In this document: positions 14,162-23,065 of the stretch, one piece after another
Numbering within the stretch: the stretch's first letter is position 1
Layout of the letters: the number at the start of each line of letters is the position of its first letter
Assembly (NCBI RefSeq): GCF_000621845.1
Contig: NZ_JHXF01000025.1
Location: 1-45,550, forward strand
Direction: 5' to 3'
Length of the DNA stretch: 45,550 nucleotides
Origin: Ruminococcus flavefaciens MA2007
Lineage (GTDB): Bacteria; Bacillota; Clostridia; Oscillospirales; Ruminococcaceae
The notes under the pieces: model-generated
The model's database searches: none
What the model was told of the DNA's origin: nothing
Seen by the model: the letters and a program-made list of their open reading frames with translations, nothing else
Position numbers and translations under genes: made by a program

Positions 14162-17100
14162 TCAATTTCCTGTGTAGGACACTCTTCCGTCCTCGGAGAA
14201 GCCTACCCAGCCGCGGTTCTTAGCCGCCTTTATACCAAGAGACACCGATGTCTCCAGCGACGGTGTTATCCTTGTAAAGCCGAAGAGATGAGCTACCTCA
14301 CGAAGCAGGTCTTCACGCGCCATAGCCACCTGACGGGACATTATCTCCTTTATGCCGACTGCTATCTCCTCGGGAGCAACATCGTCGATATCGCGCTTTT
14401 CGTCGTTCTTATAGACGGTGCGGCACTTGTCATACTCCTCGGGCTTCTGCGAGCTGAGCCATACGTACTCGTTCTCGCCTGCCTGAGTAACAGCCGCGTC
14501 TGCCTTTGCAAAAGCAGTATCGAAGAGTGCCTTCATATTAGCTCCGGGACGGGATATTCCCCAGCAAGAAAAGGTCTTTTTCGCAAGGACTTTCTTGTTC
14601 ATTGGAGCCTCAGCCGCAAGTATATCATTGATACACTTGGTTATCTTTGCTGTTGCCGCCTCTGTAAAGTTCTCAGAATTTCCAAGTGCCTTTATCTTGA
14701 AGGACTTGAATTCGTCGAAGCTCTCTGCAAAGCCGCTGACTTCCTCGGCCTCGAAAACTATCTCCTGCTTCTTCTTTTCCTCAGCCTTTGGAGCTGAATC
14801 AGGATCGCGGAAACGCTCCACAGCCGCGTCAATCTCAGCCTTTATCTTGCCGAGCACCTTTTCCTTGTTATCAAGCCAGTCGATGATATAAACGCTCATA
14901 ACGTTCCAGCCAAGACCTTTGAGCACACTCGGCTGAGACAGCGTTCTGTCGCTTGCTGTGCCGTTATGGAAGTTAGCTTCATTGCCGCAGTTTATGCCCA
15001 TGATGTAGCTGTCAGGCTTGTCGGGATTTACAACTGCAACATCTATCTTGTAGTCCGAGCAGCCCACACTGCACTTGCAGTCGTAGCCAAGCTTTTTCAG
15101 CTCAGCCGCAACAACTGTCTCAAAGCCCTCGCTGCTGCTGTTTGAGCCTGCCCTTACAGGAAGAGCGCTTCTGCCCTTGGCGGCAAATTCAAGGAATCCC
15201 TTGAGTCCCTCAACGCCGTCTGAGCGTGTACGTGAAAGGTCTATCATATCGGGGGTGATGACAGAGAATACTATCATCTGGCACTTTGAACGTGAGATTG
15301 CAACATTAAGACGTCTCCAGCCGCCGTCACGGTTAAGAGGACCGAAGTTCATAGACACCTTGCCCTCCTTGTCGGGACCGTAGCCGATAGAGAACATGAT
15401 AACATCACGCTCATCGCCCTGTACGTTTTCAAGGTTCTTGATAAGTATGGGCTCATACATCTCGTTGGCGTATTCTTCAAGCTTAGGCTCTGCGCGGTAA
15501 GCGTCCATGAGCAGGTCGTCGATAAGGTTCTGCTGCGGGAGACTGAATGTAACGACGCCGATACTGAGCTTTCTCAGCTTTTCGTCTCTCAGTCTGCGGC
15601 ATATCTCCTCAACAACTGCCTGCGCTTCGGCTTTGTTTGTACGTGTGGAGCTCTTGTCGTAGTAGCCCTCAACGTGAACCCAGCTTACCTCCGAGACCTG
15701 ATCGTCAGGGGACGGGAATGTGTAGAGCTTGTTCTCATAGTACTTGGAGTTGCTGTATGCGATAAGGCTCTCATGGCGTGAACGATAGTGCCAGAGCAGG
15801 TGCTTCTGAGGCATTGAAAGTGCAAGACAGTCGTCCAGTACGCTTTCAAGGTCTTCCTTTTCGTAATTCTCCTCGTCAACCTGATTTGACGCAAAGAAGC
15901 TTGTAGGCGGCAGCTGTTTCGGATCGCCGACAACGATGACATTCTCGCCTCTTGCGATAGCTCCTACAGCCTCGCAGGTTGGAAGCTGAGAAGCCTCGTC
16001 GAAAATGACAAGGTCAAATTTGGGGTAAGACGGATCTATATACTGAGCCACAGATATAGGGCTCATGAGCATTACAGGACACATTCTGCGGAGCAGATTT
16101 GGTATGCTGTCGAAAAGCTTACGGATAGACATCATACGTCCGCCCGACTTTATAGCCTTTTGCAGTATGCCTATCTCCGAGCTGTTAGCGGAGCTGCCGG
16201 GCGTCGGTATCTTAGCCGAAAGGTCAGCCGCAAGCTCCTTGATAGACAGTGTTGAGAAGTTGTCCAGTACCTCGCCGAATTTTCTGATAGTCTCCTCAAA
16301 GAGAGTTCCCTGAAAACGTGAAAGTACGCTGTTTCGTGAGATAGTACCTGTCACCATAGCCTTGCTGATATCGCAGTCAAAGGCAGGGATAAGCTGCTCC
16401 GTAGGCACCTCGCCGTTCATGTATGCCTCGGCAACATTGCCGATACCAAGCTCTCTGAGCCTGCTGCATATAGTGACGATACCCGTCCACTCCTTGAGCA
16501 TTGGCAGCTCGTCGATAACGGCGTCCGCCTTCTGCTGAGCGTCGCTGCCCCAGTTTTCGCCTGTTATGAGCTTGTCCGTGTTGATACCGAAGCTGCCGCG
16601 GAGCTGTGAAGCCACATTTTCCAGAGCTGCATAATCCGCAGTTATCTTTGAAATATCGCCGTTTACGCCTGTTGTAAGACTTGCGCAGAGCTTCTGCTTT
16701 ATCTCGGGCGAGAATGTTGAAGCCGCCACTCTTTCACCCAGCTCCGAGGAACGGGCAACTATGCCCTCTATTGCATTCCAGTCGGCATTCTCGTCAAGCT
16801 TCAGAGTACCGAAATACTTCACCAGCTCGGGCTGAGCCGATGTGACCTGAGCTTTGAGAGCTGCGAACTGATTTATCTTGTCGTAATACTGCGTTATATT
16901 CTCTTTGGTTACAGTTGAAGCCGATTTCGCATGAGCTGCAAGCTCCTTAACCAGCTTTTTGCTGCCCAATGCCTTGCCTATGAACCACTTGCCCTGTGCG
17001 GTTTTCCAGCGCACCAGAGCGTCCGAAGCATTGTAGCCGAGGACTGAGGGCTCGAACTTTTCGAGAAGCTCGTTCTTGACGCTCATAAGCTGCTTTCCCG

Positions 17101-19930
17101 TGCCCATAAGCGCCTGTGCAGGCTCCTTGAAGCCGTTCCAGCGGCTGTCGGCAATGATATCGGGGAGAAGCTGCTCGCCCTTTGCAGAAGCCGTCATTAT
17201 CTCCGCAGCAAGTCTGCATTCCTCAAAGGTCATCTCGCTGCTGCCTGTGAATGCTGCTATCTGAGCTGTGTCGCTCTGTGCAGCTGCAAGAGCTGTTTTA
17301 AGCTCGCGGAGCTTCGCCTCCATAGCGCCCCTTGTTTCGGGAGTACACTCGGTAAGCTCGCAAACTCCGAGGGCAGTAGTTGTCACGTCGCCGAATTCAC
17401 GACCTGCCGCAGCAAGGCTCTCCAAGGTCTCTCGCCATGTGGAATAGGAGGTCTCGCTCATGGCGTCAAGCTGTTCATTGGTGAATGTGAACTTGCCGCC
17501 GAAGCTGCTGTTATGCTCGTATCTTACAGCCGCGTCATACATGGAGCAGCCGAAGTTGCGCTTCTTGTGTATCTCCTCCATGGTGCCGTTGAGCTCTTTT
17601 CGCATTTCAGCTATCTTGTCAGCCTGAGCCTTGTACTCCGCAGGCTTCTTGATACGTCCTACGTTGAGTGTCTCTTCAAGCTGATTGAGCACGGCTCGCT
17701 TCTGAGCCTTGTTTGAATGGAGCTCGATACAGAACGGTCCCAGACCGACCTTGTTGAGACGCTTTTCAACAACTGAGAGCGCCGCCATTTTCTCGGCAAC
17801 GAAGAGTACGGATTTTCCCTGATACAGCGCACTTGCTATCATGTTGGTGATAGTCTGCGACTTACCGCTTCCCGGAGGTCCGTGAAGCACGAAGCTCTTG
17901 CCCTGAGAAGCCGCATAAACTGCCGCAAGCTGTGAAGAATCGGCACTGAGGGGTACAACTAAATCAGTAGGAGCTACCTTGTTGTCAAGGTCAAGGGGAG
18001 ATATGTACAGGTCGTCTCCTGCCCACTCGGTCTTGCCCGAGATAAGGCTTGCCACGACTTTGTTCTTTGCAAGCTCGTCAGCGCGGTTTCGGATATCGTT
18101 CCACATGATGAAACGGTTGAATGAGAACTGTCCGATGAAGGCATAGTCCACGATATCCCAGCGGGGCTGAGAAAGTATGCCCTGTCTTACGGTGTTAAAG
18201 ATAAGCTGCAAGTCAACGCCGTTCTCGTCCTCGGGAACGGGATCAAGTCCCTTTATGTCGATACCGTAGGTCTGGCGGATATACTCCAGCATGGTGATGT
18301 TCACCTGTGTGTCCTCGTCGCGCATACGGATAACATAGGACTTCTCCTGTACCTTGCGGATAATATCCACAGGTATCAGCACAAGAGGCGCATAGCGCGG
18401 CTTGTCGCTCTTTTCGGTCTCGAACCACTTCAGGAAGCCAAGTGCCAGATATATGGTATTTACGCCGTTTTCCTCGATGCTCACCTTTGCCTGTCTATGG
18501 AGCTTCTTCATGGTCTTTTCAAGGTCTGTTTCAGATAAAAAGGTACGCAGGCGGTGACTCTTGAACTCCGACTGGGAGATATTGCTAATGAGGTCACGGT
18601 CGTTTTCTATCTCGAATATCTTGCTGTCAGACATCTGCAAGGTCATATCGTTGGGCATCGGCATTACCTTGAAGTCCTCGCCCTTTGATATCTCGTCCTC
18701 CAGTACGCCTAAGTCGCTTATCATCAGCTGAACGCTCATAGCTGTTGCACGGAAGTTAAGCAGGCTGTTACGCAGGCTGAGGTCAAGGAGCTTTCTCTCC
18801 CACATCAGCTGCTTTGTCACCTCTCTGCCCTCTGCGTTGGCAATGCCCTGCTGGGCTATCTCGTTGGGAGCCGAGGTTATCTCTGATTTCTTTCTTGCGC
18901 CGTAGTCCACAGCCTTGAATGTGCCGTTTTCCGATACCTTTGAGGGCACGGGACGGATTCCGCTGGAACGGGTACGGCTTATATCTATGGCAAAGCAGAA
19001 CTTTGACTCGTCGTCAAGTGCCGATAAAGCATGGCTCTCGGCACTGTCAAAATCAGTGTTCTTACCTGCGGTAAAGTCGGTGCACTCCACAAGACTGAGG
19101 GCGTCGATTCCGTGAGCGGCTCTCTTTGTGACTGCCGACATATCGTATTGCAGGCAGTCCGAGAAGGTCTCCTCCTCAAGCCAGCAGCCTGCAAAGGCGT
19201 GTCCCTGTATCATTATGATGAGAGGGTTAAGTCCAACAGCTTCAAGGCAGGAAGTGTACAGCACTGCAAGGTCAAGGCAGGTTCCCTGCTTGGATCCAAG
19301 GACTGCGTCGGGCATACGTATGCGCTGAGCCTGCTCAAAGCTTGCAGGCGGCATAGCATAGGCGATGTTCTCCTCCTGTAATGCCGCATAAACTGCGCCC
19401 ATTTGCTGCTTGACTATATTTGGGTTCTTGGACTGATAGCCCGTAAATGCAGGATCGCCGCACCATTTTTGCAGGTACTTTCCTGCCGCAGCCACTATCT
19501 CCTGAACCTTTGGGTGATTGGGCGAAACAAAGGCAGCAACGGTCTCGGGCATGAAGTTTATCCCCGACCACTGATCGTATGCAAGAAGCTCTATTGTACG
19601 CGTCTCCTCAGCAATGACCTCGTCCCCCTGCAAAGCCTCTATAGTAACACTGCCCACAAGCTTTTCAGTGAGACTGAAAAGATAGTCCGCGTTTAAGATG
19701 ATATTTATGGGAGCTGTCTCAACGGGCTGAGACGGCTTCAGGTCTACAGGCACTGATTCAAAGGTCTTTGCAAACTCTGGTTCAAACCTTATCCTCAGCT
19801 TTACGCTTGTCAGTTCCTCGTCGGTGTTGTTGGTCATGACGATATTTCTGAAAACGGGAACATAGTTCTGCTGCATTGCGAAGTTTATCTGCGCGGTCAT
19901 ATTGCCGCTGAATGTGATCTTGTTCTCCAT
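14162..19930 (-). CDS. Giant helicase: transglutaminase-like, DUF4011, SF1 helicase, Vsr/MTES-type nuclease-like, DUF3320
   Basis: 1922 residues from the ATG at 19930, chosen for its GGAGGA 5 nt upstream; earlier in-frame GTG and ATG codons lack such a site. Domains in order: an N-terminal beta-sandwich (about 1-125); a transglutaminase-like domain with Cys in GTCLDLAVLY (near 216), His in GHAFAGCW (near 243) and Asp in DCLQYD; a DUF4011 region starting at LWERKLLDLSLRNSLLNF; Walker A GPPGSGKSQT (near 682); a ~600-residue largely helical insert; Walker B VIFDEASQLP (near 1310) with GDPKQLPPTSFF; the C-terminal RecA core with NVQGDERDVI; a PD-(D/E)xK/MTES_1575-type domain (near 1610-1700); and DUF3320. 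In the nuclease-like domain the Asp of IDVAVV is kept, but GINCGN stands where relatives usually have an acidic IECD. Related proteins have been linked to phage defence; a role here is inferred. Confidence 0.85.
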   Translation of the reverse strand: MENKITFSGNMTAQINFAMQQNYVPVFRNIVMTNNTDEELTSVKLRIRFEPEFAKTFESVPVDLKPSQPVETAPINIILNADYLFSLTEKLVGSVTIEALQGDEVIAEETRTIELLAYDQWSGINFMPETVAAFVSPNHPKVQEIVAAAGKYLQKWCGDPAFTGYQSKNPNIVKQQMGAVYAALQEENIAYAMPPASFEQAQRIRMPDAVLGSKQGTCLDLAVLYTSCLEAVGLNPLIIMIQGHAFAGCWLEEETFSDCLQYDMSAVTKRAAHGIDALSLVECTDFTAGKNTDFDSAESHALSALDDESKFCFAIDISRTRSSGIRPVPSKVSENGTFKAVDYGARKKSEITSAPNEIAQQGIANAEGREVTKQLMWERKLLDLSLRNSLLNFRATAMSVQLMISDLGVLEDEISKGEDFKVMPMPNDMTLQMSDSKIFEIENDRDLISNISQSEFKSHRLRTFLSETDLEKTMKKLHRQAKVSIEENGVNTIYLALGFLKWFETEKSDKPRYAPLVLIPVDIIRKVQEKSYVIRMRDEDTQVNITMLEYIRQTYGIDIKGLDPVPEDENGVDLQLIFNTVRQGILSQPRWDIVDYAFIGQFSFNRFIMWNDIRNRADELAKNKVVASLISGKTEWAGDDLYISPLDLDNKVAPTDLVVPLSADSSQLAAVYAASQGKSFVLHGPPGSGKSQTITNMIASALYQGKSVLFVAEKMAALSVVEKRLNKVGLGPFCIELHSNKAQKRAVLNQLEETLNVGRIKKPAEYKAQADKIAEMRKELNGTMEEIHKKRNFGCSMYDAAVRYEHNSSFGGKFTFTNEQLDAMSETSYSTWRETLESLAAAGREFGDVTTTALGVCELTECTPETRGAMEAKLRELKTALAAAQSDTAQIAAFTGSSEMTFEECRLAAEIMTASAKGEQLLPDIIADSRWNGFKEPAQALMGTGKQLMSVKNELLEKFEPSVLGYNASDALVRWKTAQGKWFIGKALGSKKLVKELAAHAKSASTVTKENITQYYDKINQFAALKAQVTSAQPELVKYFGTLKLDENADWNAIEGIVARSSELGERVAASTFSPEIKQKLCASLTTGVNGDISKITADYAALENVASQLRGSFGINTDKLITGENWGSDAQQKADAVIDELPMLKEWTGIVTICSRLRELGIGNVAEAYMNGEVPTEQLIPAFDCDISKAMVTGTISRNSVLSRFQGTLFEETIRKFGEVLDNFSTLSIKELAADLSAKIPTPGSSANSSEIGILQKAIKSGGRMMSIRKLFDSIPNLLRRMCPVMLMSPISVAQYIDPSYPKFDLVIFDEASQLPTCEAVGAIARGENVIVVGDPKQLPPTSFFASNQVDEENYEKEDLESVLDDCLALSMPQKHLLWHYRSRHESLIAYSNSKYYENKLYTFPSPDDQVSEVSWVHVEGYYDKSSTRTNKAEAQAVVEEICRRLRDEKLRKLSIGVVTFSLPQQNLIDDLLMDAYRAEPKLEEYANEMYEPILIKNLENVQGDERDVIMFSIGYGPDKEGKVSMNFGPLNRDGGWRRLNVAISRSKCQMIVFSVITPDMIDLSRTRSDGVEGLKGFLEFAAKGRSALPVRAGSNSSSEGFETVVAAELKKLGYDCKCSVGCSDYKIDVAVVNPDKPDSYIMGINCGNEANFHNGTASDRTLSQPSVLKGLGWNVMSVYIIDWLDNKEKVLGKIKAEIDAAVERFRDPDSAPKAEEKKKQEIVFEAEEVSGFAESFDEFKSFKIKALGNSENFTEAATAKITKCINDILAAEAPMNKKVLAKKTFSCWGISRPGANMKALFDTAFAKADAAVTQAGENEYVWLSSQKPEEYDKCRTVYKNDEKRDIDDVAPEEIAVGIKEIMSRQVAMAREDLLREVAHLFGFTRITPSLETSVSLGIKAAKNRGWVGFSEDGRVSYTGN

Positions 19931-19973
19931 ACGATCCTCCATTCTGCCCCTCGGCGAAAAAATATACACTATT

Positions 19974-20002
19974 ATGATACCACATTTTGCTTTATTTTAC
20001 AA
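19974..20002 (-). promoter_or_regulatory. Promoter of the helicase-murT-gatD transcript
   Basis: Minus strand: -35 TTGTAA (19997-20002), 17-nt spacer, -10 TATCAT (19974-19979). Moderate match. Confidence 0.5.
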
Positions 20003-20025
20003 TATTTAACGCAAAAAAAATCAAA

Positions 20026-20049
20026 CAAAAAAGCTCCCGAACGGGAGCT
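20026..20049 (-). terminator. Terminator of the beta-helix gene
   Basis: agctcccg/cgggagct stem (20032-20049), followed on the minus strand by six T. Confidence 0.85.
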
Positions 20050-20113
20050 GAAAAAGCATCAGTTAGTCTTTATATCTTTAAAACAGTGTGAGATATCGCC
20101 GTCAGAAGCCAGA

Positions 20114-20779
20114 TCACTGCTTGTGAACTATGACTCCGCCTGTCTTGTAAATGCTGTCTGAGGGGATAACTCCTCTTACGCAGCTTGTGGGATAGATGTT
20201 TGAGTTTCTGCCGATGATAGTTCCGGGATTGAGTACACTGTTGCAGCCTACCTCAACGAAATCGCCAAGCATTGCACCTATCTTCTTGATGCCTGTCTCT
20301 ATCTTTTCATCGTCTGACTTTACCACAACATTGGTCTTGTCGGACTTTACATTTGAAGTGATAGAGCCTGCTCCCATATGTGACTTGTAGCCGAGGATAC
20401 TGTCGCCTACATAGTTATAATGAGGAGTCTGCACGTTATCAAAAAGGATAACGTTCTTCAGCTCTACCGAGTTGCCCACAACACAGTTATCGCCCACAAG
20501 TGCGCTTCCTCTGATGAACGCGCCGTGGCGTACTTCGGTATTAGCTCCGATAATGCATGGAGCTCCCAGATATGCTGTGGGAAAAACCTTTGCGGTCTTA
20601 TGTACCCATACGTTTTCGGAAGGGTTATCGTACTCGTCCTTGCTGAGCGACTTGCCCAGTGTGACTATAAATTCGCTGATACCCTTGAGAGCCTCCCAAG
20701 GATATGTGAACTTGCTGAGATAATCCTTTGCCGCTGTATGAGAGAGGTCATAAAGCTGGTTTATTTTTACATTTTCCAT
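20114..20779 (-). CDS. Left-handed beta-helix acyl/nucleotidyltransferase-like protein
   Basis: 221 residues. After a ~65-residue helical start come imperfect hexapeptide repeats (VFPTAYLGAPCIIGANTEVRHG, then SALVGDNCVVGNSVELKNVI and VGCNSVLNPGTIIGRNSNI), the mark of the left-handed beta-helix fold. It resembles the C-terminal half of GlmU (the acetyltransferase part) but has no uridylyltransferase domain. Similar stand-alone proteins are annotated as UDP-N-acetylglucosamine pyrophosphorylase-related; the substrate is not clear. Single-gene unit, with a perfect consensus promoter and its own terminator. Confidence 0.75.
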   Translation of the reverse strand: MENVKINQLYDLSHTAAKDYLSKFTYPWEALKGISEFIVTLGKSLSKDEYDNPSENVWVHKTAKVFPTAYLGAPCIIGANTEVRHGAFIRGSALVGDNCVVGNSVELKNVILFDNVQTPHYNYVGDSILGYKSHMGAGSITSNVKSDKTNVVVKSDDEKIETGIKKIGAMLGDFVEVGCNSVLNPGTIIGRNSNIYPTSCVRGVIPSDSIYKTGGVIVHKQ

Positions 20780-20823
20780 TTTTCCTGACTCCTATTCCTG
20801 TAATTATATACACAGATATAAAT

Positions 20824-20852
20824 ATTATACTCCCCTGCGCTGAAAATGTCAA
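20824..20852 (-). promoter_or_regulatory. Consensus promoter of the beta-helix gene
   Basis: Minus strand: TTGACA (20847-20852), 17-nt spacer, TATAAT (20824-20829). A full consensus match. Confidence 0.85.
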
Positions 20853-20890
20853 TATAGCAGGAAGTTTTTCTTCACGTTTTTCGTTTAAGC

Positions 20891-20919
20891 TTTACATTTC
20901 AGGAAAAATATGGTAAAAT
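20891..20919 (+). promoter_or_regulatory. Promoter of the SGNH hydrolase
   Basis: TTTACA (20891-20896), 17-nt spacer, TAAAAT (20914-20919). Divergent from the beta-helix promoter. Confidence 0.6.
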
Positions 20920-20980
20920 ATAAGCGTTCCCTTTCAGGACATTTACTATGAAACTCCGCGTCAAACAGGAAGTGTTGACT

Positions 20981-21883
20981 ATGAAATATAAAATTATCGG
21001 TCTGCTGAAAAGTCCTGTGACGGGTATGCTGATATTCCTGTCAGCTGTTCTTATGTTTTCCCTCACCGCCTCATTAGGACTGAATGAGGACTCGGAAGCG
21101 GCAGGAAAATTTGCAGTTGCCGCTGTCAGCGCTGCTGCGGATATCGTCAACGACGAGCTGACTACCTGTCCCGTAACTACCTGCACAACGACTACGACTA
21201 CCACCACGGTTACTACCACTATTGCAACTACGACCTCCCCATATGAGGTCATACAGCCTGACCGCTCCGCAGGTACTTCGCCTAACAGCGCATTCTATCA
21301 GGAAAGACTTGCAGTCGCAGGAGATTCTCTTGCACTTGGCTTCTGCTATTACGGCTTCATACCCAAAATGCATAATATTGCGGCAGACTCCGTATCCATG
21401 TGGAATCTGGACTACTTCACGTTCAATCACGGAAACGGCGAGCTGGGCTTGGTGGATTCCATTGAAGAAGTCCGTCCGAGACTGCTGTATATGTCCGTGG
21501 GTATGAACGATATAAATATGAATTCCTCCGAGAAATACGTGAAGCGCTACCGTGAGGTCATCGACGAGATAATGAAGCGTATGCCCGAGATAAACATCGT
21601 TGTGGCAGGCATAACCCCTGTGTGCTCTGAGTGCACTGTGGTCAAGAACAGCATTATCCGCGAGTACAACACGGCTCTTGAAAAAATGGTAAAGGATATG
21701 GATTCGCCGCAGGTCGTCTATTTCGACGTTTATTCAGTGGTCTGCGACGATAAACAGGATCTCCGAGATGAGTATTCCTCGGGAGACGGTATGCACATCT
21801 ATATCCCATGCTACAATGATATACTGACTGCTCTGTTTGATTTCCTCGATACTACGGATTTCAAAAAGCGGTTGGGAGGATAA
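20981..21883 (+). CDS. Secreted or membrane-anchored SGNH/GDSL hydrolase
   Basis: 300 residues. The ATG at 20981 has AGGAAG 8 nt upstream; an earlier in-frame ATG at 20948 has no such site. A signal-anchor helix lies at about 15-35, then a Thr-rich linker (TTCTTTTTTTVTTT) like those in rumen cell-surface proteins, then the catalytic domain. SGNH blocks: Ser116 in GDSL (block I), VGMNDI (block III), and Asp269/His272 in DGMH (block V). Such enzymes are esterases or lipases, including carbohydrate deacetylases. The linker and anchor suggest it works on a polymer outside the cell. Monocistronic, and the only plus-strand protein gene in the left 44 kb. Confidence 0.82.
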   Translation: MKYKIIGLLKSPVTGMLIFLSAVLMFSLTASLGLNEDSEAAGKFAVAAVSAAADIVNDELTTCPVTTCTTTTTTTTVTTTIATTTSPYEVIQPDRSAGTSPNSAFYQERLAVAGDSLALGFCYYGFIPKMHNIAADSVSMWNLDYFTFNHGNGELGLVDSIEEVRPRLLYMSVGMNDINMNSSEKYVKRYREVIDEIMKRMPEINIVVAGITPVCSECTVVKNSIIREYNTALEKMVKDMDSPQVVYFDVYSVVCDDKQDLRDEYSSGDGMHIYIPCYNDILTALFDFLDTTDFKKRLGG

Positions 21884-21894
21884 GGTACATTAAA

Positions 21895-21922
21895 CGGGCT
21901 GTCGAGGACGCCAGCCCCTACA
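21895..21922 (-). repeat. Type A palindrome, reversed
   Basis: gggctg, a 10-nt loop, cagccc, then CTACA. It sits just after the SGNH stop codon. Confidence 0.65.
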
Positions 21923-21923
21923 T

Positions 21924-21956
21924 AAAAAAGGCGTGATATGATATCACGCCTTTTTT
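21924..21956. terminator. Bidirectional terminator between SGNH gene and his operon
   Basis: ggcgtgat/atcacgcc stem with a 5-nt loop, flanked by six A and six T. It serves both converging transcripts. Confidence 0.9.
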
Positions 21957-21957
21957 A

Positions 21958-22296
21958 TCATGTATTCTTGTCTACCTCGTGGAACTTCTTGAGGTTGCCG
22001 ATTTTTTCGTTTCTCTCGTCGAGAACTCTCTCTACCTCAGACCAGTCAAGTCCCTGATTTGCACAGAGCACCATTACGTGATAAAGCAGGTCGTTTATCT
22101 CATTCATGAGCTCGTTGTTGTCGCCGTTCTTTGCAGCGATAACTGTCTCGGTAGCCTCTTCGCCTACCTTCTTGCATATCTTGTCAACGCCCTTTTCAAA
22201 AAGGTAGCAGGTGTAGGAATTCTCAGCAGCTGTACCGTTCTCGAACTGCTTCTTTCTCTCCTTGATAACTTCAAAAATTTCCTGATAAACTGTCAT
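21958..22296 (-). CDS. hisE: Phosphoribosyl-ATP pyrophosphatase
   Basis: 112 residues, the usual size for free-standing HisE. It has the all-alpha NTP-pyrophosphatase motifs KKVGEEATETVIAAK and ELMNEINDLLYHV with the acidic metal ligands. It cuts phosphoribosyl-ATP to phosphoribosyl-AMP, step 2 of histidine synthesis. Last gene of the operon; its start overlaps the hisI stop (TAATG). Confidence 0.95.
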   Translation of the reverse strand: MTVYQEIFEVIKERKKQFENGTAAENSYTCYLFEKGVDKICKKVGEEATETVIAAKNGDNNELMNEINDLLYHVMVLCANQGLDWSEVERVLDERNEKIGNLKKFHEVDKNT

Positions 22297-22646
22297 TATT
22301 CATTCTCCTCTGTATTATATATTTCGTTGAAAAAGCAGCTGTAGCTTCCTGTGTGACAGGCAACTCCCGTCTGCTCAACATTCACAAGCAGGGTGTCGTT
22401 GTCGCAGTCGCCGTAGATAGAAACTACCTTCTGCAAATGTCCGCTCGTTGCGCCCTTGTTCCAGTACTCCTGACGGGAACGGCTCCAGAACCATGTATAG
22501 CCTGTTTCGAGAGTCTTTTTCAGGCTCTCCTTGTTCATATACGCAAGCATAAGAACAGTTTTTGTGTTGACCTCGTAACATATCGCAGGGATAAGCTCTC
22601 CCTTTACGAAGAATTTGTCAAGGTCGTTCATGTCTATCTTTATCAT
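22296..22646 (-). CDS. hisI: Phosphoribosyl-AMP cyclohydrolase
   Basis: 116 residues from the ATG at 22646, which has AAAGGT upstream; earlier in-frame codons would extend into cytidine deaminase. Motifs: [32 protein letters not shown], and GDCDNDTLL with the zinc and magnesium ligands, then [10 protein letters not shown]. It opens the purine ring of PR-AMP (step 3). HisI and HisE are separate genes here rather than fused. Confidence 0.95.
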   Translation of the reverse strand: MIKIDMNDLDKFFVKGELIPAICYEVNTKTVLMLAYMNKESLKKTLETGYTWFWSRSRQEYWNKGATSGHLQKVVSIYGDCDNDTLLVNVEQTGVACHTGSYSCFFNEIYNTEENE

Positions 22647-22663
22647 TATTTTTACCTTTCGTT

Positions 22664-23062
22664 TCAATAATCTATCCACCACTCGGGAGTTATATCGCCG
22701 AGCTTTATGACCTTGCCCTTGCTGTAATCGAGCATTATCTCGATATCCTTATAGCTTTCAGGCATAAGCTGCACCATAAGCTCACGGCAGGCTCCGCATG
22801 GAGCGCCCTTGCCTTCAAAGGGTGGTATGCAAAGCACCTTGTCTATCTCGTTTTCGCCATTGGTTATCATGCTGAATATGGCATTTCTCTCAGCGCAAAT
22901 ACCAAGTGAGGAACAGGTATCAATACATACTCCCGTATATATTTTCCCCGATTTGCTCAGCACAGCTGCCGAGACCTCGCCTGCTGTAACATATTCGGAT
23001 ATGCGGCGCGGCGCAAGAACAGCTTTTGCAGCTGCATACATCTCCTGCCATATCTTGTCCAT
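22664..23062 (-). CDS. Cytidine deaminase-family protein
   Basis: 132 residues. Zinc site: Cys56-Ala-Glu58 (CAERN) and Cys89/Cys92 (PCGACR), as in tetrameric cytidine deaminase. Such enzymes turn cytidine into uridine in pyrimidine salvage. Its place inside a his operon is unusual. Blasticidin-S-type deaminases have a similar core, so the exact substrate is open. The ribosome site AGGAGG overlaps the end of the preceding gene. Confidence 0.85.
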   Translation of the reverse strand: MDKIWQEMYAAAKAVLAPRRISEYVTAGEVSAAVLSKSGKIYTGVCIDTCSSLGICAERNAIFSMITNGENEIDKVLCIPPFEGKGAPCGACRELMVQLMPESYKDIEIMLDYSKGKVIKLGDITPEWWIDY

Positions 23063-23065
23063 GGT

